A stretch of 64,000 nucleotides of DNA from Holophagaceae bacterium. Its GTDB lineage: Bacteria > Acidobacteriota > Holophagae > Holophagales > Holophagaceae. The stretch's first letter is position 1. Every line of letters starts with the position of its first letter. The stretch covers positions 1-64,000 of the forward strand of contig JADJVL010000020.1 in NCBI GenBank assembly GCA_016710635.1, given 5' to 3'. Below the pieces are notes generated by a model, which saw nothing but the letters and a program-made list of their open reading frames with translations, was not told where the DNA came from and did no database searches. A program made the translations under genes and the position numbers. Shown piece by piece: positions 35,297 to 43,991 of the stretch.

Positions 35297-36636
35297 TGCT
35301 TCCAGCGCCAAGCCGATGGCCCAGGAGTCGTAAGGTAGAGGCCCAAGGGGCTGGGCGCGGCTTCGAGGCGCGCATCCACCCAGACCACGGAGGTGAAGTC
35401 GACGAGGGGCAGGGCGCCCGGATCCTCCGACCAGGCCTTTTGCAGTTCCCGCCACTGGGGCGCGTCCGCGGCGCGAAGCCTGGGCAGCAGCGCGGCGAGC
35501 TTCGGGTGCGTCCACCCGGTGAAGTTCATGGGCCCCTTGGGCTCAACATATTCGAGGGCCGACCAGGGATGGGGATCGAAGAGGACCGTGACGCAGGCCA
35601 ACTGGAACTTCCCCTCCGTCAGGTTCCGGAAGATCAGCCCCGCCTCCACGGGCTGCAGGTCCAGTTCCACGCGATCCTTGGCGGCGCGGGCCCGCAGGGC
35701 CATGAGGGCCTTCTGGACGTAGTCGTCCCCGGCGGTGTACTGGAGTTCGAGGCGGTCGGGCCTGGCGCCCAGGGGAGACGAGATCGCCATCGGAGGATGC
35801 CCGAGGGTTTCCGGCCACAGGCCCCGGCTGGGCCGTCCCTTGACGCCCAGGAACCCCTCGGGAAAGGCCTCCGCGCGCCACCGCTCCAGCCAGCCGAGCG
35901 CGCCCTTCCACCGGCTCCACACCACCACCTGGGCATGGATGGGCTGGCGGATCTCCCGGAAGGCGGGCGGCACCGCGAGCTCCTTCCTGGCGGGTGGGAC
36001 GCCGATGTGGAGCCACCCTTTCCGCAGGGCGTCGAGGATGCCGTTCTCATCGGGGATCATCCGGAAGTGGAAGCCCGCCACCCTGGGGTGCAGGAAGTGG
36101 GGCCGGGCCTTGAGGAACCACTCGTCCCCCTTGCGTTCATAGAGGAAGGGCCCGCTGCCGAGGGCGGCCGCGCCCTTTCGGGCGATGGGAATGCGGCCCA
36201 GTTCGCGGAGCAGCCGTTCCACGGGCTTCGGGCTCGTCACCCGCACTTCCTGGCCGGAGCCGCTCACCAGGACGGCGTCCAGGATGCCCCGCTTCGTCGG
36301 TCCCGCCTCGGGGTCCGACTGGATCGCCTGGTAGGTCCAGACGACATCCTCCGCCCGCACGGGACTGCCGTCGGCGAAGGTGGCATCGGCGCGAAGGCGG
36401 AACCGCAGGCTGTTTCCCTGAAGGCGCCAGGACAGCGCCAGGCGCGGGACGGGACTTCCCTTCGTGTCCAGGCCCACCAGGGCATCCCCGGCCAGGGCCT
36501 GCAGAATGGCCTGTTCATGCCCCTCGCCGCGGACGAAGTCGAGGGGCCCTGGATCCCGCTGGAAGGATTCCTCGACGATCCTGCCCTGCGCCGCCAAGGC
36601 GAGGGAGGCGAGCAGAGCGAAAAGCAGCCTCTTCAT
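35293..36636 (-). CDS. ABC transporter substrate-binding protein, family 5
   Basis: 447 aa. Signal peptide MKRLLFALLASLALAAQG, then the family-5 peptide/nickel-binding fold: LRFRLRADATFADGSPVRAEDVVWTYQAI is the diagnostic block, followed by GPTKRGILDAV and GSGPFLYER. It is somewhat shorter than the usual ~520 aa. First gene of the operon with the two permeases and the peroxiredoxin, all linked by four-base overlaps. The ATG at 36636 gives a good signal peptide; the open frame upstream is disregarded. The ligand (peptide, nickel or other) is unknown. Confidence 0.82.
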   Translation of the reverse strand: MKRLLFALLASLALAAQGRIVEESFQRDPGPLDFVRGEGHEQAILQALAGDALVGLDTKGSPVPRLALSWRLQGNSLRFRLRADATFADGSPVRAEDVVWTYQAIQSDPEAGPTKRGILDAVLVSGSGQEVRVTSPKPVERLLRELGRIPIARKGAAALGSGPFLYERKGDEWFLKARPHFLHPRVAGFHFRMIPDENGILDALRKGWLHIGVPPARKELAVPPAFREIRQPIHAQVVVWSRWKGALGWLERWRAEAFPEGFLGVKGRPSRGLWPETLGHPPMAISSPLGARPDRLELQYTAGDDYVQKALMALRARAAKDRVELDLQPVEAGLIFRNLTEGKFQLACVTVLFDPHPWSALEYVEPKGPMNFTGWTHPKLAALLPRLRAADAPQWRELQKAWSEDPGALPLVDFTSVVWVDARLEAAPSPLGLYLTTPGPSAWRWKQ

Positions 36637-36740
36637 GGCGCTCTCCGTAGGGATTGGTTTGGGTTGGTGGGTGGAAGCATGGCCGGACCGGGACGCCCTG
36701 CCAAGGGCAGGGATGCGGAGGACTCGGGTACGCTGGATGC

Positions 36741-38501
36741 GTGTCTGAACATGCATCTTCCGGTGCCAAGCCGTCCCGGTTCTGGTGGTGGCCCCTGCTG
36801 GCCTCCCACCGTCCGACCCTGATCCAAGGCCTGGCCGCCACCCTCCTCTGCAGCGCGGCGGCGGCCTTCGTCCCCTTCTGGGCGGGCCGCGCCGTGCACG
36901 CCCTTGAATTGAAGCAGTTCGACCAGTCCCGCCACCTGCTGGTCTGGATGCTGGTCTTCACCGCCGCCGCCGGCGTCGGGCGCTATGGCATGCGCAACAT
37001 CCTCATCGGGCTCAGCCGGGAGATCGAGCGGGAGCAGCGCGAGGAACTGTTCGCCTACTACCTGGCCCGCCCCTTCACCTTCTTCGAACGCAACCGCATC
37101 GGGGACCTCATGGCCCGCATCGGTGATGACGTGAGCACCGTCCGCATGGCCACGGGGCCCGGCCTCATGAGCTTCCTGCAGACCGCGAGCATCCTGCCGG
37201 TCACCCTCGCCCTCATGTTCCACGCCTCCGTGCCCCTCACCTTCGCGGTGATGGCGCCCTTCGCCCTTCTGGCGGCGGGGTTCTACATGGTCGGCCGATG
37301 GAGCCACAAGGTTCAGCAGAAGATCCAGTTGGTCACCAGCGCCCTCAACACCTTCAGCCACGAGACCATCCAGGGCGAAAAGGTGGTGCAGGCCTTCGGA
37401 TTGGAAGACCTCCGCATCTCCCGCTTCGAGGACCTGAGTCGGAAGCAGGCGGACCTGAACATCCGGCAGACGGCCCTCTTCGGCGCCTACGGACCGCTGG
37501 CCATCCTCATGGGCGGCGCCTCGGCGCTGATCCTCGTGGCCCTCGGCGGCAAGATGGTGACGCAGCAGCGTCTGTCCCTGGGCGACCTCACGGCGTTCAC
37601 GGGCTTCCTGGCGGCCCTGGCCTGGCCGGTGATGAGCCTGGGCTGGGCGGTGAACCTCTTCCAGCGCGCAAGGGCCGGCCAGGAACGCATCGCCCAGATC
37701 CTCGCCAGCGAAGAGGCTCCGGTGCCCGCGGCGGCGGCGGCGGCTCCGGGCCACCCCGTCGCCATGCGCCTTGAGTCGCTTTCCTACCGTTTCGAAAGTG
37801 GCCGCGGGCTGGGTCCCCTGGACCTCCAGGTTCCCGCCGGCGGCAGCCTCGCCGTCCTCGGCGGCATCGGGTCGGGCAAGACCCTTCTGCTGCAGCTCCT
37901 CGCGGGGCTGAGGCAGCCCCAGTCCGGCCGTCTCCTGACGGATGGCGCAACCCTGGATCTGGACACGCTGCGGCGTCACTGGGGCGGCCTGGGCTGGGTG
38001 CCGCAGGAGGCCTTCCTCTTTTCCAGCACCCTCCGGGAGAACCTCACCCTGGGCCGGCCCGGCGCCACGGAGGAGGAGATCTGGGAAGTGGCCCGGGCGG
38101 TCACCCTGGACGACCTCGTGCGCCGCCTGCCGGATGGCCTCGACACGGTGGTGGGCGAGCGGGGCGTGGCCCTGTCCGGAGGGGAGCGCCAGCGCACCGC
38201 CCTGGGCCGGGCCCTCCTCCGCAAGCCCGGTCTCCTGCTTCTGGACGACGCCCTGTCGGCGGTGGATGCGGAGACCGAAAGCCGCATCCTGGAAAACCTC
38301 CGCTCGTACCTGGGCGCCACCACCCTCGTCATGGCGACCCACCGGGTCTTCGTCGCGGAGCTGTGCGCCCGCGTGCTGGTGCTGGAGGAAGGCCGGGTCT
38401 CCCAGCTGGGCTCACCGGAGGAGCTGGCCGGACAGACGGGCACCTTCGCCCGGCTCAAGCGGCTCCAGAGCCTGGAGCGCGAACTGCTCGCTGGGGCCTG
38501 A
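36741..38501 (+). CDS. ABC exporter, fused membrane and ATPase domains
   Basis: 586 aa from the GTG at 36741 (VSEHASSGAKPSR). Half-transporter of the MdlA/MsbA type that works as a homodimer or with a partner. Six membrane helices over about 20-330 (AATLLCSAAAAFVPFWAGRAV...), then an ATPase domain with Walker A GGIGSGKT, a Q-loop VPQEAFLFSSTLREN, signature LSGGERQR, Walker B LLLLDDALSAVD and H-loop ATH. No adjacent partner gene. Divergent from the binding-protein operon and convergent with the second PilB-like gene. Confidence 0.9.
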   Translation: MSEHASSGAKPSRFWWWPLLASHRPTLIQGLAATLLCSAAAAFVPFWAGRAVHALELKQFDQSRHLLVWMLVFTAAAGVGRYGMRNILIGLSREIEREQREELFAYYLARPFTFFERNRIGDLMARIGDDVSTVRMATGPGLMSFLQTASILPVTLALMFHASVPLTFAVMAPFALLAAGFYMVGRWSHKVQQKIQLVTSALNTFSHETIQGEKVVQAFGLEDLRISRFEDLSRKQADLNIRQTALFGAYGPLAILMGGASALILVALGGKMVTQQRLSLGDLTAFTGFLAALAWPVMSLGWAVNLFQRARAGQERIAQILASEEAPVPAAAAAAPGHPVAMRLESLSYRFESGRGLGPLDLQVPAGGSLAVLGGIGSGKTLLLQLLAGLRQPQSGRLLTDGATLDLDTLRRHWGGLGWVPQEAFLFSSTLRENLTLGRPGATEEEIWEVARAVTLDDLVRRLPDGLDTVVGERGVALSGGERQRTALGRALLRKPGLLLLDDALSAVDAETESRILENLRSYLGATTLVMATHRVFVAELCARVLVLEEGRVSQLGSPEELAGQTGTFARLKRLQSLERELLAGA

Positions 38502-38517
38502 ACCGGCGGTTCAGGCC
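38495..38517. terminator. Hairpin between convergent genes
   Basis: GGCCTGAACC-GGC-GGTTCAGGCC, overlapping the stop of the exporter and adjacent to the stop of the opposite gene. There is no T-run, so termination is uncertain. Confidence 0.45.
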
Positions 38518-38518
38518 G

Positions 38519-40201
38519 TCAGGCGCCTTCGATGAAGGTCACCTTGTTGATCTCGTTGAAGGTGGTGAGGCCCATGCGCACCTTCTCCAGGGCGCTCTCG
38601 CGCAGGCTCTGCATGCCGTTGCGGCGGGCGGCGGCCTTGACGTCCCGGATGGGGGCGCGGTTGGTGAGCATCTCCCGCAGCTCGTCGCTCATGCCCATGA
38701 ACTCGATGATGGCCTGCCGGCCGCGGAAGCCCGTGCCGTGGCAGTCCACGCAGCCGGCCTTGTCGAAGAAGGTGCCGGCGGTGGCCCAGGCCGGATCCAC
38801 GCCATTGTCGATGAGGTTCTGGGGCGTGGGTTCCGTGGGCCGCTTGCACTTCGGGCAGAGGGTCTTCACCAGGCGCTGGGCCAGGATGCAGTTCAGGGCG
38901 GAGACGAAGTTGTAGATCTCCACGCCCATGTACTGGAAGCGGCCGATGACGTCGAGGGTGTTGTTGGCGTGCACCGTGGTGAACACCAGGTGGCCCGTGA
39001 GGGCGGACTGGATGGCGATCTGCGCCGTCTCCGAGTCGCGGATCTCGCCCACCAGGATCTTGTCCGGGTCGTGGCGGAGGATGGAGCGCAGGCCCACGGC
39101 GAAGGTGAGGCCCTTCTTCTCGTTCACCGGGATCTGGCAGATGCCGTCCAGCTGGTACTCGACGGGGTCCTCGATGGTGATGAGCTTGTCCTCCGGATTG
39201 CGGATCTCGCTGAGGATGGCGTACAGCGTGGTGGTCTTGCCGGAACCCGTGGGACCCGTGACCAGGAACATGCCGTAGGGTTCCTTGGAGAAGCGCCGCA
39301 GCTGCTTCAGCTCCTTTTGCGAGAAGCCCAGGATGTCCAGGTTGAGGCTCTTGAACTCCTCGCTCAGGTTCTCCTTGTCCAGGATGCGGATGACCGCGTC
39401 CTCGCCGTGGATGGTGGGCATGATCGAGACGCGGAAGTCGATGGCCCGGCCGCGCACCTTGAGCTTGAAGCGGCCGTCCTGGGGCTTGCGCTTCTCGGCG
39501 ATGTCCAGCTCCGACATGACCTTGATGCGGCTGATGATGGGCGAGGCGAAGCGCTTGTCGATGGGCTCGGCGGCGGGGTAGAGGCTGCCGTCGATGCGGT
39601 ACTTGATGAGGAAGCCCGTCGCCGTGGTCTCCATGTGGATGTCGGAGGTGCGCCGCTGGAGGGCGTTGAAGATCGTCGTGTCCACGAGGCGCACGATGGG
39701 GGCCTCGTCCTTGTCGGTGAGGCGCTCCAGGTCCAGCACCTCGTCGTCCACGTCCTCCTCGCGGAGCACCTGCACCTTGAGGGCCTCGCCGGCCTCGTCC
39801 AGCACCTTCTGGCCGCTCTCGGACTTCTTCAGCACCTCGGCGATCTGGTTCGCCGGGGCCCCGTGGAACTTGAGGCGCCGCTTCAACTGGACCCGCAGGA
39901 GATCCTGGGTGACCACGTCGAGGGGATCCGCCATGGCGATGAGCAGGTCGCCATCCTTTTCCTGCACCGGCACGAAGTGGTGCTTGAGCATCAGGTCGAT
40001 GTTGATGGCCTGGAAGAGGCCGAAGTCGACGGCCTCCTTCGTCAGGTCCATGCTGGGGTAGAGGCTGGTCCGCAGCTCGGTCTTCGTGGATTCGCCGGGG
40101 CCGGGGATGACCAGGGTCAGGTCGCCCGGAGTGACCGTGCGCTCCATCAGCTCCGGGAGGGGCGGCTCGGAAGTCGGGGGGGCTGGGTTCTGCGTGTCCA
40201 T
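38519..40201 (-). CDS. Second PilB/GspE-type secretion ATPase
   Basis: 560 aa, from the ATG at 40201 (MDTQNPAPPTSEPPL). It has an N-terminal MshEN-like domain (about 40-160), a core with Walker A GPTGSGKTTT, Asp box ITIEDPVEY, Walker B KILVGEIRDSETAQIA, and a His box SALTGHLVFTTVHANNT, and a zinc site CPKC...CVDC. It is clearly distinct from the PilB at 21704 and is not in an operon with other pilus genes. It may drive a type II secretion system or a second pilus; a pseudopilin gene is at 63489. Confidence 0.9.
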   Translation of the reverse strand: MDTQNPAPPTSEPPLPELMERTVTPGDLTLVIPGPGESTKTELRTSLYPSMDLTKEAVDFGLFQAINIDLMLKHHFVPVQEKDGDLLIAMADPLDVVTQDLLRVQLKRRLKFHGAPANQIAEVLKKSESGQKVLDEAGEALKVQVLREEDVDDEVLDLERLTDKDEAPIVRLVDTTIFNALQRRTSDIHMETTATGFLIKYRIDGSLYPAAEPIDKRFASPIISRIKVMSELDIAEKRKPQDGRFKLKVRGRAIDFRVSIMPTIHGEDAVIRILDKENLSEEFKSLNLDILGFSQKELKQLRRFSKEPYGMFLVTGPTGSGKTTTLYAILSEIRNPEDKLITIEDPVEYQLDGICQIPVNEKKGLTFAVGLRSILRHDPDKILVGEIRDSETAQIAIQSALTGHLVFTTVHANNTLDVIGRFQYMGVEIYNFVSALNCILAQRLVKTLCPKCKRPTEPTPQNLIDNGVDPAWATAGTFFDKAGCVDCHGTGFRGRQAIIEFMGMSDELREMLTNRAPIRDVKAAARRNGMQSLRESALEKVRMGLTTFNEINKVTFIEGA

Positions 40202-40326
40202 GTCCCATCTTATGCCGGGGGACCGGAGAAAGGTTCTCGGGAACCCTCGGCTGGAGGCCCATGCGCCCACGCGGAAAAAACCGGCGTCACCCGCGCCGAC
40301 TGAAGGGTGAAGCCTGTTTTCTCGCG

Positions 40327-40356
40327 TTGACCGGCCCCCGATCCAAGGCCCAGAAT
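40327..40356 (+). promoter_or_regulatory. Sigma-70-type promoter of the nuo operon
   Basis: TTGACC - 18 bp - CAGAAT, 22 bases before nuoA. Confidence 0.55.
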
Positions 40357-40377
40357 GGGTCGGTTGGGGGGGAACCC

Positions 40378-40731
40378 ATGCAGGGCTATGCACCAATCTT
40401 GCTACTTCTGATGATCGCCGTCTCGCTGCCGGTGCTGGTCTGGACCCTGTCCCGGCTGCTCCGGCCGGATTTCTACAGCAAGGCCAAGTACAGCACCTAC
40501 GAATGCGGCATCACGCCGGTCACGGAGGCGCGGGAGAAGTTCAACGTCCGCTACTACCTCATCGCCGTGATGTTCCTGGTCTTCGACGTGGAGTCCGTCT
40601 TCCTCTTCCCCTGGGCCCTGCAGATGAAGGAGTTGGCCCTCTTCGGACTGGTGGAGATGGGGATCTTCCTTTTCCTGCTGCTCTTCGGCTACGGCTACAT
40701 CTGGTCCAAAGGCGCCCTCACCTGGGAGTAA
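40378..40731 (+). CDS. nuoA: NADH-quinone oxidoreductase subunit A
   Basis: 117-aa membrane subunit of complex I with three helices. The conserved Cys loop KYSTYECGITPVTEAREKFNVRYYLIAVMFLVFDVESVFLFPWA is typical. The ATG at 40378 gives the family length. First gene of nuoABCDHIJKLMN, whose membrane arm pumps protons while the peripheral arm feeds quinone. Confidence 0.95.
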   Translation: MQGYAPILLLLMIAVSLPVLVWTLSRLLRPDFYSKAKYSTYECGITPVTEAREKFNVRYYLIAVMFLVFDVESVFLFPWALQMKELALFGLVEMGIFLFLLLFGYGYIWSKGALTWE

Positions 40732-40735
40732 GAAC

Positions 40736-41257
40736 ATGTCCGCTCTGAACCAGCCCACCGCGCTGGAGCATGTGCTCATCACCACCAAGGTGGAAAAGGT
40801 CATCAACTGGGCCCGGGCCTCGTCCGTATGGCCCATGACCTTCGGCCTCGCCTGCTGCGCCATCGAAATGATGGCCGCCGGCGCCTCCAAGTTCGACTTC
40901 GACCGCTTCGGCGCCGGCATCTTCCGCGCCACGCCGCGCCAGTCGGACCTGATGATCGTGGCCGGCACCGTGACCTACAAGATGGCCCCGGTGATCAGGA
41001 AGCTCTACGACCAGATGCCCGAGCCCAAGTGGGTGATCGCCATGGGCTCCTGCGCCACCGCCGGCGGGCCCTTCGACAGCTACCACACCATCCAGGGCGT
41101 GGACAAGATCGTGCCCGTGGACGTCTACATCCCCGGCTGCCCGCCCCGGCCCGAGTCGCTGATCTACGGCTTCCTGAAGCTGCAGGACAAGATCATGACC
41201 AGCAGCATCGCCGACCGGTACAAGGAGATCTTTGAACCCGTTGAGGCGGCGAGCTGA
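40736..41257 (+). CDS. nuoB: NADH-quinone oxidoreductase subunit B
   Basis: 173 aa; carries cluster N2, the terminal iron-sulfur centre next to quinone. The ligands are the tandem Cys in FGLACCAIEMMA, and Cys in MGSCATAGG and PGCPPRPE. Four bases follow nuoA, and three precede nuoC. Its C-terminal tail (KIMTSSIADRYKEIFEPVEAAS) is short. Confidence 0.95.
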   Translation: MSALNQPTALEHVLITTKVEKVINWARASSVWPMTFGLACCAIEMMAAGASKFDFDRFGAGIFRATPRQSDLMIVAGTVTYKMAPVIRKLYDQMPEPKWVIAMGSCATAGGPFDSYHTIQGVDKIVPVDVYIPGCPPRPESLIYGFLKLQDKIMTSSIADRYKEIFEPVEAAS

Positions 41258-41259
41258 CC

Positions 41260-42816
41260 ATGGCCATCACGAAAGTCTGGATCGAAGAAGGGTGCATCGT
41301 CTGCAACGCCTGCGAGGCCGAGTGCCCGGACGTCTTCCTGGTCACCGCCGACAGCTGCCACATCAAGGCCGACAGCCGGGTGGATGGCAAGCAGGATGAG
41401 AATCTGGTCGCCAAATCCGAGCTGAAGGCCGACCTCCACCGCAGCCTGGAGGACGCCATCGTGGCCGCCGCCGCCGGCTGCCCGGTGAACGTGATCAAGT
41501 ACGAGCAGGTCGCCAATGCTGCGGAGGCACCCGCGGCCCCGCCCGTGGATGCCGAGATCGACGCGGCCCTGGGCAAGGCCCTGGGCGCGCCGGAGCCCGC
41601 TCCGTCCGCGGCACCCGCCCCGGCCGCAGCCCCCGCGCCAGCCGTGGTCGCCGCCGCCCAGGCTCCCGAGGCCGCCACCGACAAGCCCCGCATCACGAAG
41701 GTCTGGATCGAAGAGGGCTGCATCGTCTGCAACGCCTGCGAAGCCGACAGCCCAGAGGTCTTCCGCGTCACCGAGACCACCTGCATGATCAAGCCCGGCG
41801 TGCGGCTGGACGGCAAGGAGACGGAGAACCGCCAGGAGAAGAACGGACTCAAGCCCGAGGACGGCGAACGCCTGATGGACAGCATCATCGCGGCGGCCAA
41901 GGGCTGTCCGGTGAATGTCATCAAGTACGACGTCTTCGGCAATGTGCCCGCCGCCGAGGAAGCCCCTGCCGCTGCGGCGGCGGATTCCGGACCCTACGTC
42001 TACGATTACAAAGCCGCACCGAACCGCCAGGTCGCCATGCCCAAGACCGCGCCCCTGGCGAGCTTCCACGCCTACGAAGCCGAGCAGAAGGCCCTGGCGG
42101 AGGCCGACGAGGCCAAGTGGCAGAAGCAGCTCGCCGATTTCGAGACCGCCAAGGCCAAGGCCGCCGCGGAAGGCAAGGACGCTCCGAAGCCGCCGGTGCG
42201 CGCCGTGCCCCGCAAGGACGACAACGACCTCAAGTTCCCCGCGCCCACGGACGCCAAGGACCCCGACCTGCTCCGACTCCACGCCCTCCTGGGGGACAAG
42301 GTGAGCCAGTCCTTCGAGCAGGCCGGGGAACTGACCTGCCAGGTGCACCCCGACTGCATCCTCGAGACCCTGATGCTCTGCAGAGGGGACCACGAGCTGA
42401 ACTACGAGATGCTCGCGGACCAGACGGCCACCCACTATCCGGCCGCCGAAGGCTTCGACTTCAGCATCGTCTACCACCTCACCTCCATCGCCCGCCGCAA
42501 GCGCCTGCGCCTGCGGGTGCTCGTGAAGGAAGGGCAGGTGGTCGACAGCGCGACCCAGGTCTATCCGTCCGCCAACTGGATGGAGCGGGAAATCTGGGAC
42601 ATGCTCGGCATCCGCTTCGAGAACCACCCGGACCTGACCCGCATCCTCTGCCCCGAAGGCTGGGAGGGCTTCCCGCTCCGCAAGGAGTACCCGACCCTCG
42701 GCTGGGGCCAGCGCGACATCGATTTCCGCGAGGACCGGGCGGGCGTCGTGATGCGCATGGCCATGGAAAAGGCGGGGCAGATGGGCATCAATCTCGTCGT
42801 CCCGAAGGCTGATTGA
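41260..42816 (+). CDS. nuoC: NuoC fused to two N-terminal ferredoxin-type domains
   Basis: 518 aa; ordinary NuoC is ~150-220 aa. Residues ~1-85 form a ferredoxin domain with CIVCNACEAECP and a distal GCPV; residues ~145-230 form a second one (CIVCNACEADSP ... GCPV), where the fourth near Cys is Ser. Cys-x2-Cys-x2-Cys plus the distal Cys are enough for one 4Fe-4S cluster in each. Ala/Pro-rich linkers separate the domains. The C-terminal ~190 residues are NuoC proper (FSIVYHLTSIARRKRLRLRVLV, ANWMEREIWDMLGIRFENHPDLTRILCPEGWEGFPLRKEYP). The two extra domains resemble each other by eye, so one arose by duplication. They could accept electrons from ferredoxin-like donors. Confidence 0.92.
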   Translation: MAITKVWIEEGCIVCNACEAECPDVFLVTADSCHIKADSRVDGKQDENLVAKSELKADLHRSLEDAIVAAAAGCPVNVIKYEQVANAAEAPAAPPVDAEIDAALGKALGAPEPAPSAAPAPAAAPAPAVVAAAQAPEAATDKPRITKVWIEEGCIVCNACEADSPEVFRVTETTCMIKPGVRLDGKETENRQEKNGLKPEDGERLMDSIIAAAKGCPVNVIKYDVFGNVPAAEEAPAAAAADSGPYVYDYKAAPNRQVAMPKTAPLASFHAYEAEQKALAEADEAKWQKQLADFETAKAKAAAEGKDAPKPPVRAVPRKDDNDLKFPAPTDAKDPDLLRLHALLGDKVSQSFEQAGELTCQVHPDCILETLMLCRGDHELNYEMLADQTATHYPAAEGFDFSIVYHLTSIARRKRLRLRVLVKEGQVVDSATQVYPSANWMEREIWDMLGIRFENHPDLTRILCPEGWEGFPLRKEYPTLGWGQRDIDFREDRAGVVMRMAMEKAGQMGINLVVPKAD

Positions 42817-42847
42817 ACATGATCCCGAAGGCTGACTAGGAGTCGAA

Positions 42848-43948
42848 GTGTTCAAGACTGAGGAAATGGAGATCAACCTCGGGCCCCAGCACCCGTCCAC
42901 CCACGGCGTGCTGCGGGTGAAGCTGCGGCTCGACGGCGAGACCGTCGTCAAGTGCACGCCGATCATCGGCTACCTGCACCGGGGCGTGGAGAAGATCTGC
43001 GAGGACAAGACCTACTTCCAGGGCCAGGTCTGGACCGACCGCATGGACTACGTGGCCTCCGTCAGCAACAACCTGGGCTGGGCCGAAGGCGTGGAGAAGC
43101 TCTTCGGCATCACGGTGCCCCGCCGCGCCCACTACATCCGCACGATGCTCACCGAGTTGAACCGCCTGAGTTCCCACCTGCTGTGGCTGGGGACCCACGC
43201 CCTCGACATCGGCGCCATGACCGTCTTCCTCTATGCCTTCCGGGAACGCGAGCAGATCCTCGACTGCTTCGAAGCCTTCTGCGGGGCCCGGCTCACCACC
43301 ACCGCCTTCCGCATCGGCGGCCTGCGGGAGGACCTGCCTCCCGGCTTCATCAAGCAGGTCCAGGCCTTCCAGGACCGCTTCCTGGACTGCCTCGATGAGT
43401 ACGAGACCCTCCTAACCGAGAACCGCATCTGGAAGAAGCGCACCGTCGGCGTGGCGCTGCTGAACGCCGACGACGCCATCGCCCTGGGGGTCACGGGCCC
43501 GGTGCTCCGCGCCGCCGGCAATCCCTACGACATCCGCAAGGCCTTCCCCTACGCGGCCTACGCCGAGATGCAGTTCGACGTGCCCACCCGCACCGCCGGC
43601 GACACCTACGCCCGGTATCAGGTGCGCCTCGAGGAGATGCGCCAGAGCCACCGCATCATCCAGCAGTGCGTCGACGGCCTGCCGGAAGGCCCCGTGATGG
43701 CGAAGCTGCCCAAGGTGCTGAAGAGCGAGGTCAACGAGGTCTACCACGCCATCGAGGCCCCGAAGGGGGAGCTCGGCTACTACTTCGTGGGCGAGAAGGG
43801 CAGCCAGAACCCCTACCGCATGCATGTGCGGGCGCCGAGCTTCGTGAACCTGCAGGCCCTCCCCAAGATGACCGAAGGCAAGCTCCTCGCCGACGTCATC
43901 GCCGCCATCGGAACTCTCGACGTTGTGCTCGGCGAGGTGGATCGATGA
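42848..43948 (+). CDS. nuoD: NADH-quinone oxidoreductase subunit D
   Basis: 366-aa 49-kDa-type subunit of the quinone pocket. GPQHPSTHGVLRVKLRLDGE, GYLHRGVEKICEDKTY and VGEKGSQNPYRMHVRAPSFVNLQAL are conserved. It starts with GTG behind AGGAG. It has the usual length of ~365-400 aa for the separate (non-CD-fused) form. A 14-codon open frame (43945-43989) overlaps its stop by four bases. Confidence 0.95.
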   Translation: MFKTEEMEINLGPQHPSTHGVLRVKLRLDGETVVKCTPIIGYLHRGVEKICEDKTYFQGQVWTDRMDYVASVSNNLGWAEGVEKLFGITVPRRAHYIRTMLTELNRLSSHLLWLGTHALDIGAMTVFLYAFREREQILDCFEAFCGARLTTTAFRIGGLREDLPPGFIKQVQAFQDRFLDCLDEYETLLTENRIWKKRTVGVALLNADDAIALGVTGPVLRAAGNPYDIRKAFPYAAYAEMQFDVPTRTAGDTYARYQVRLEEMRQSHRIIQQCVDGLPEGPVMAKLPKVLKSEVNEVYHAIEAPKGELGYYFVGEKGSQNPYRMHVRAPSFVNLQALPKMTEGKLLADVIAAIGTLDVVLGEVDR

Positions 43949-43991
43949 TTCGCCGAGCCGTCAAACGTCTGGCCGAAGTGGACCGATAAGG

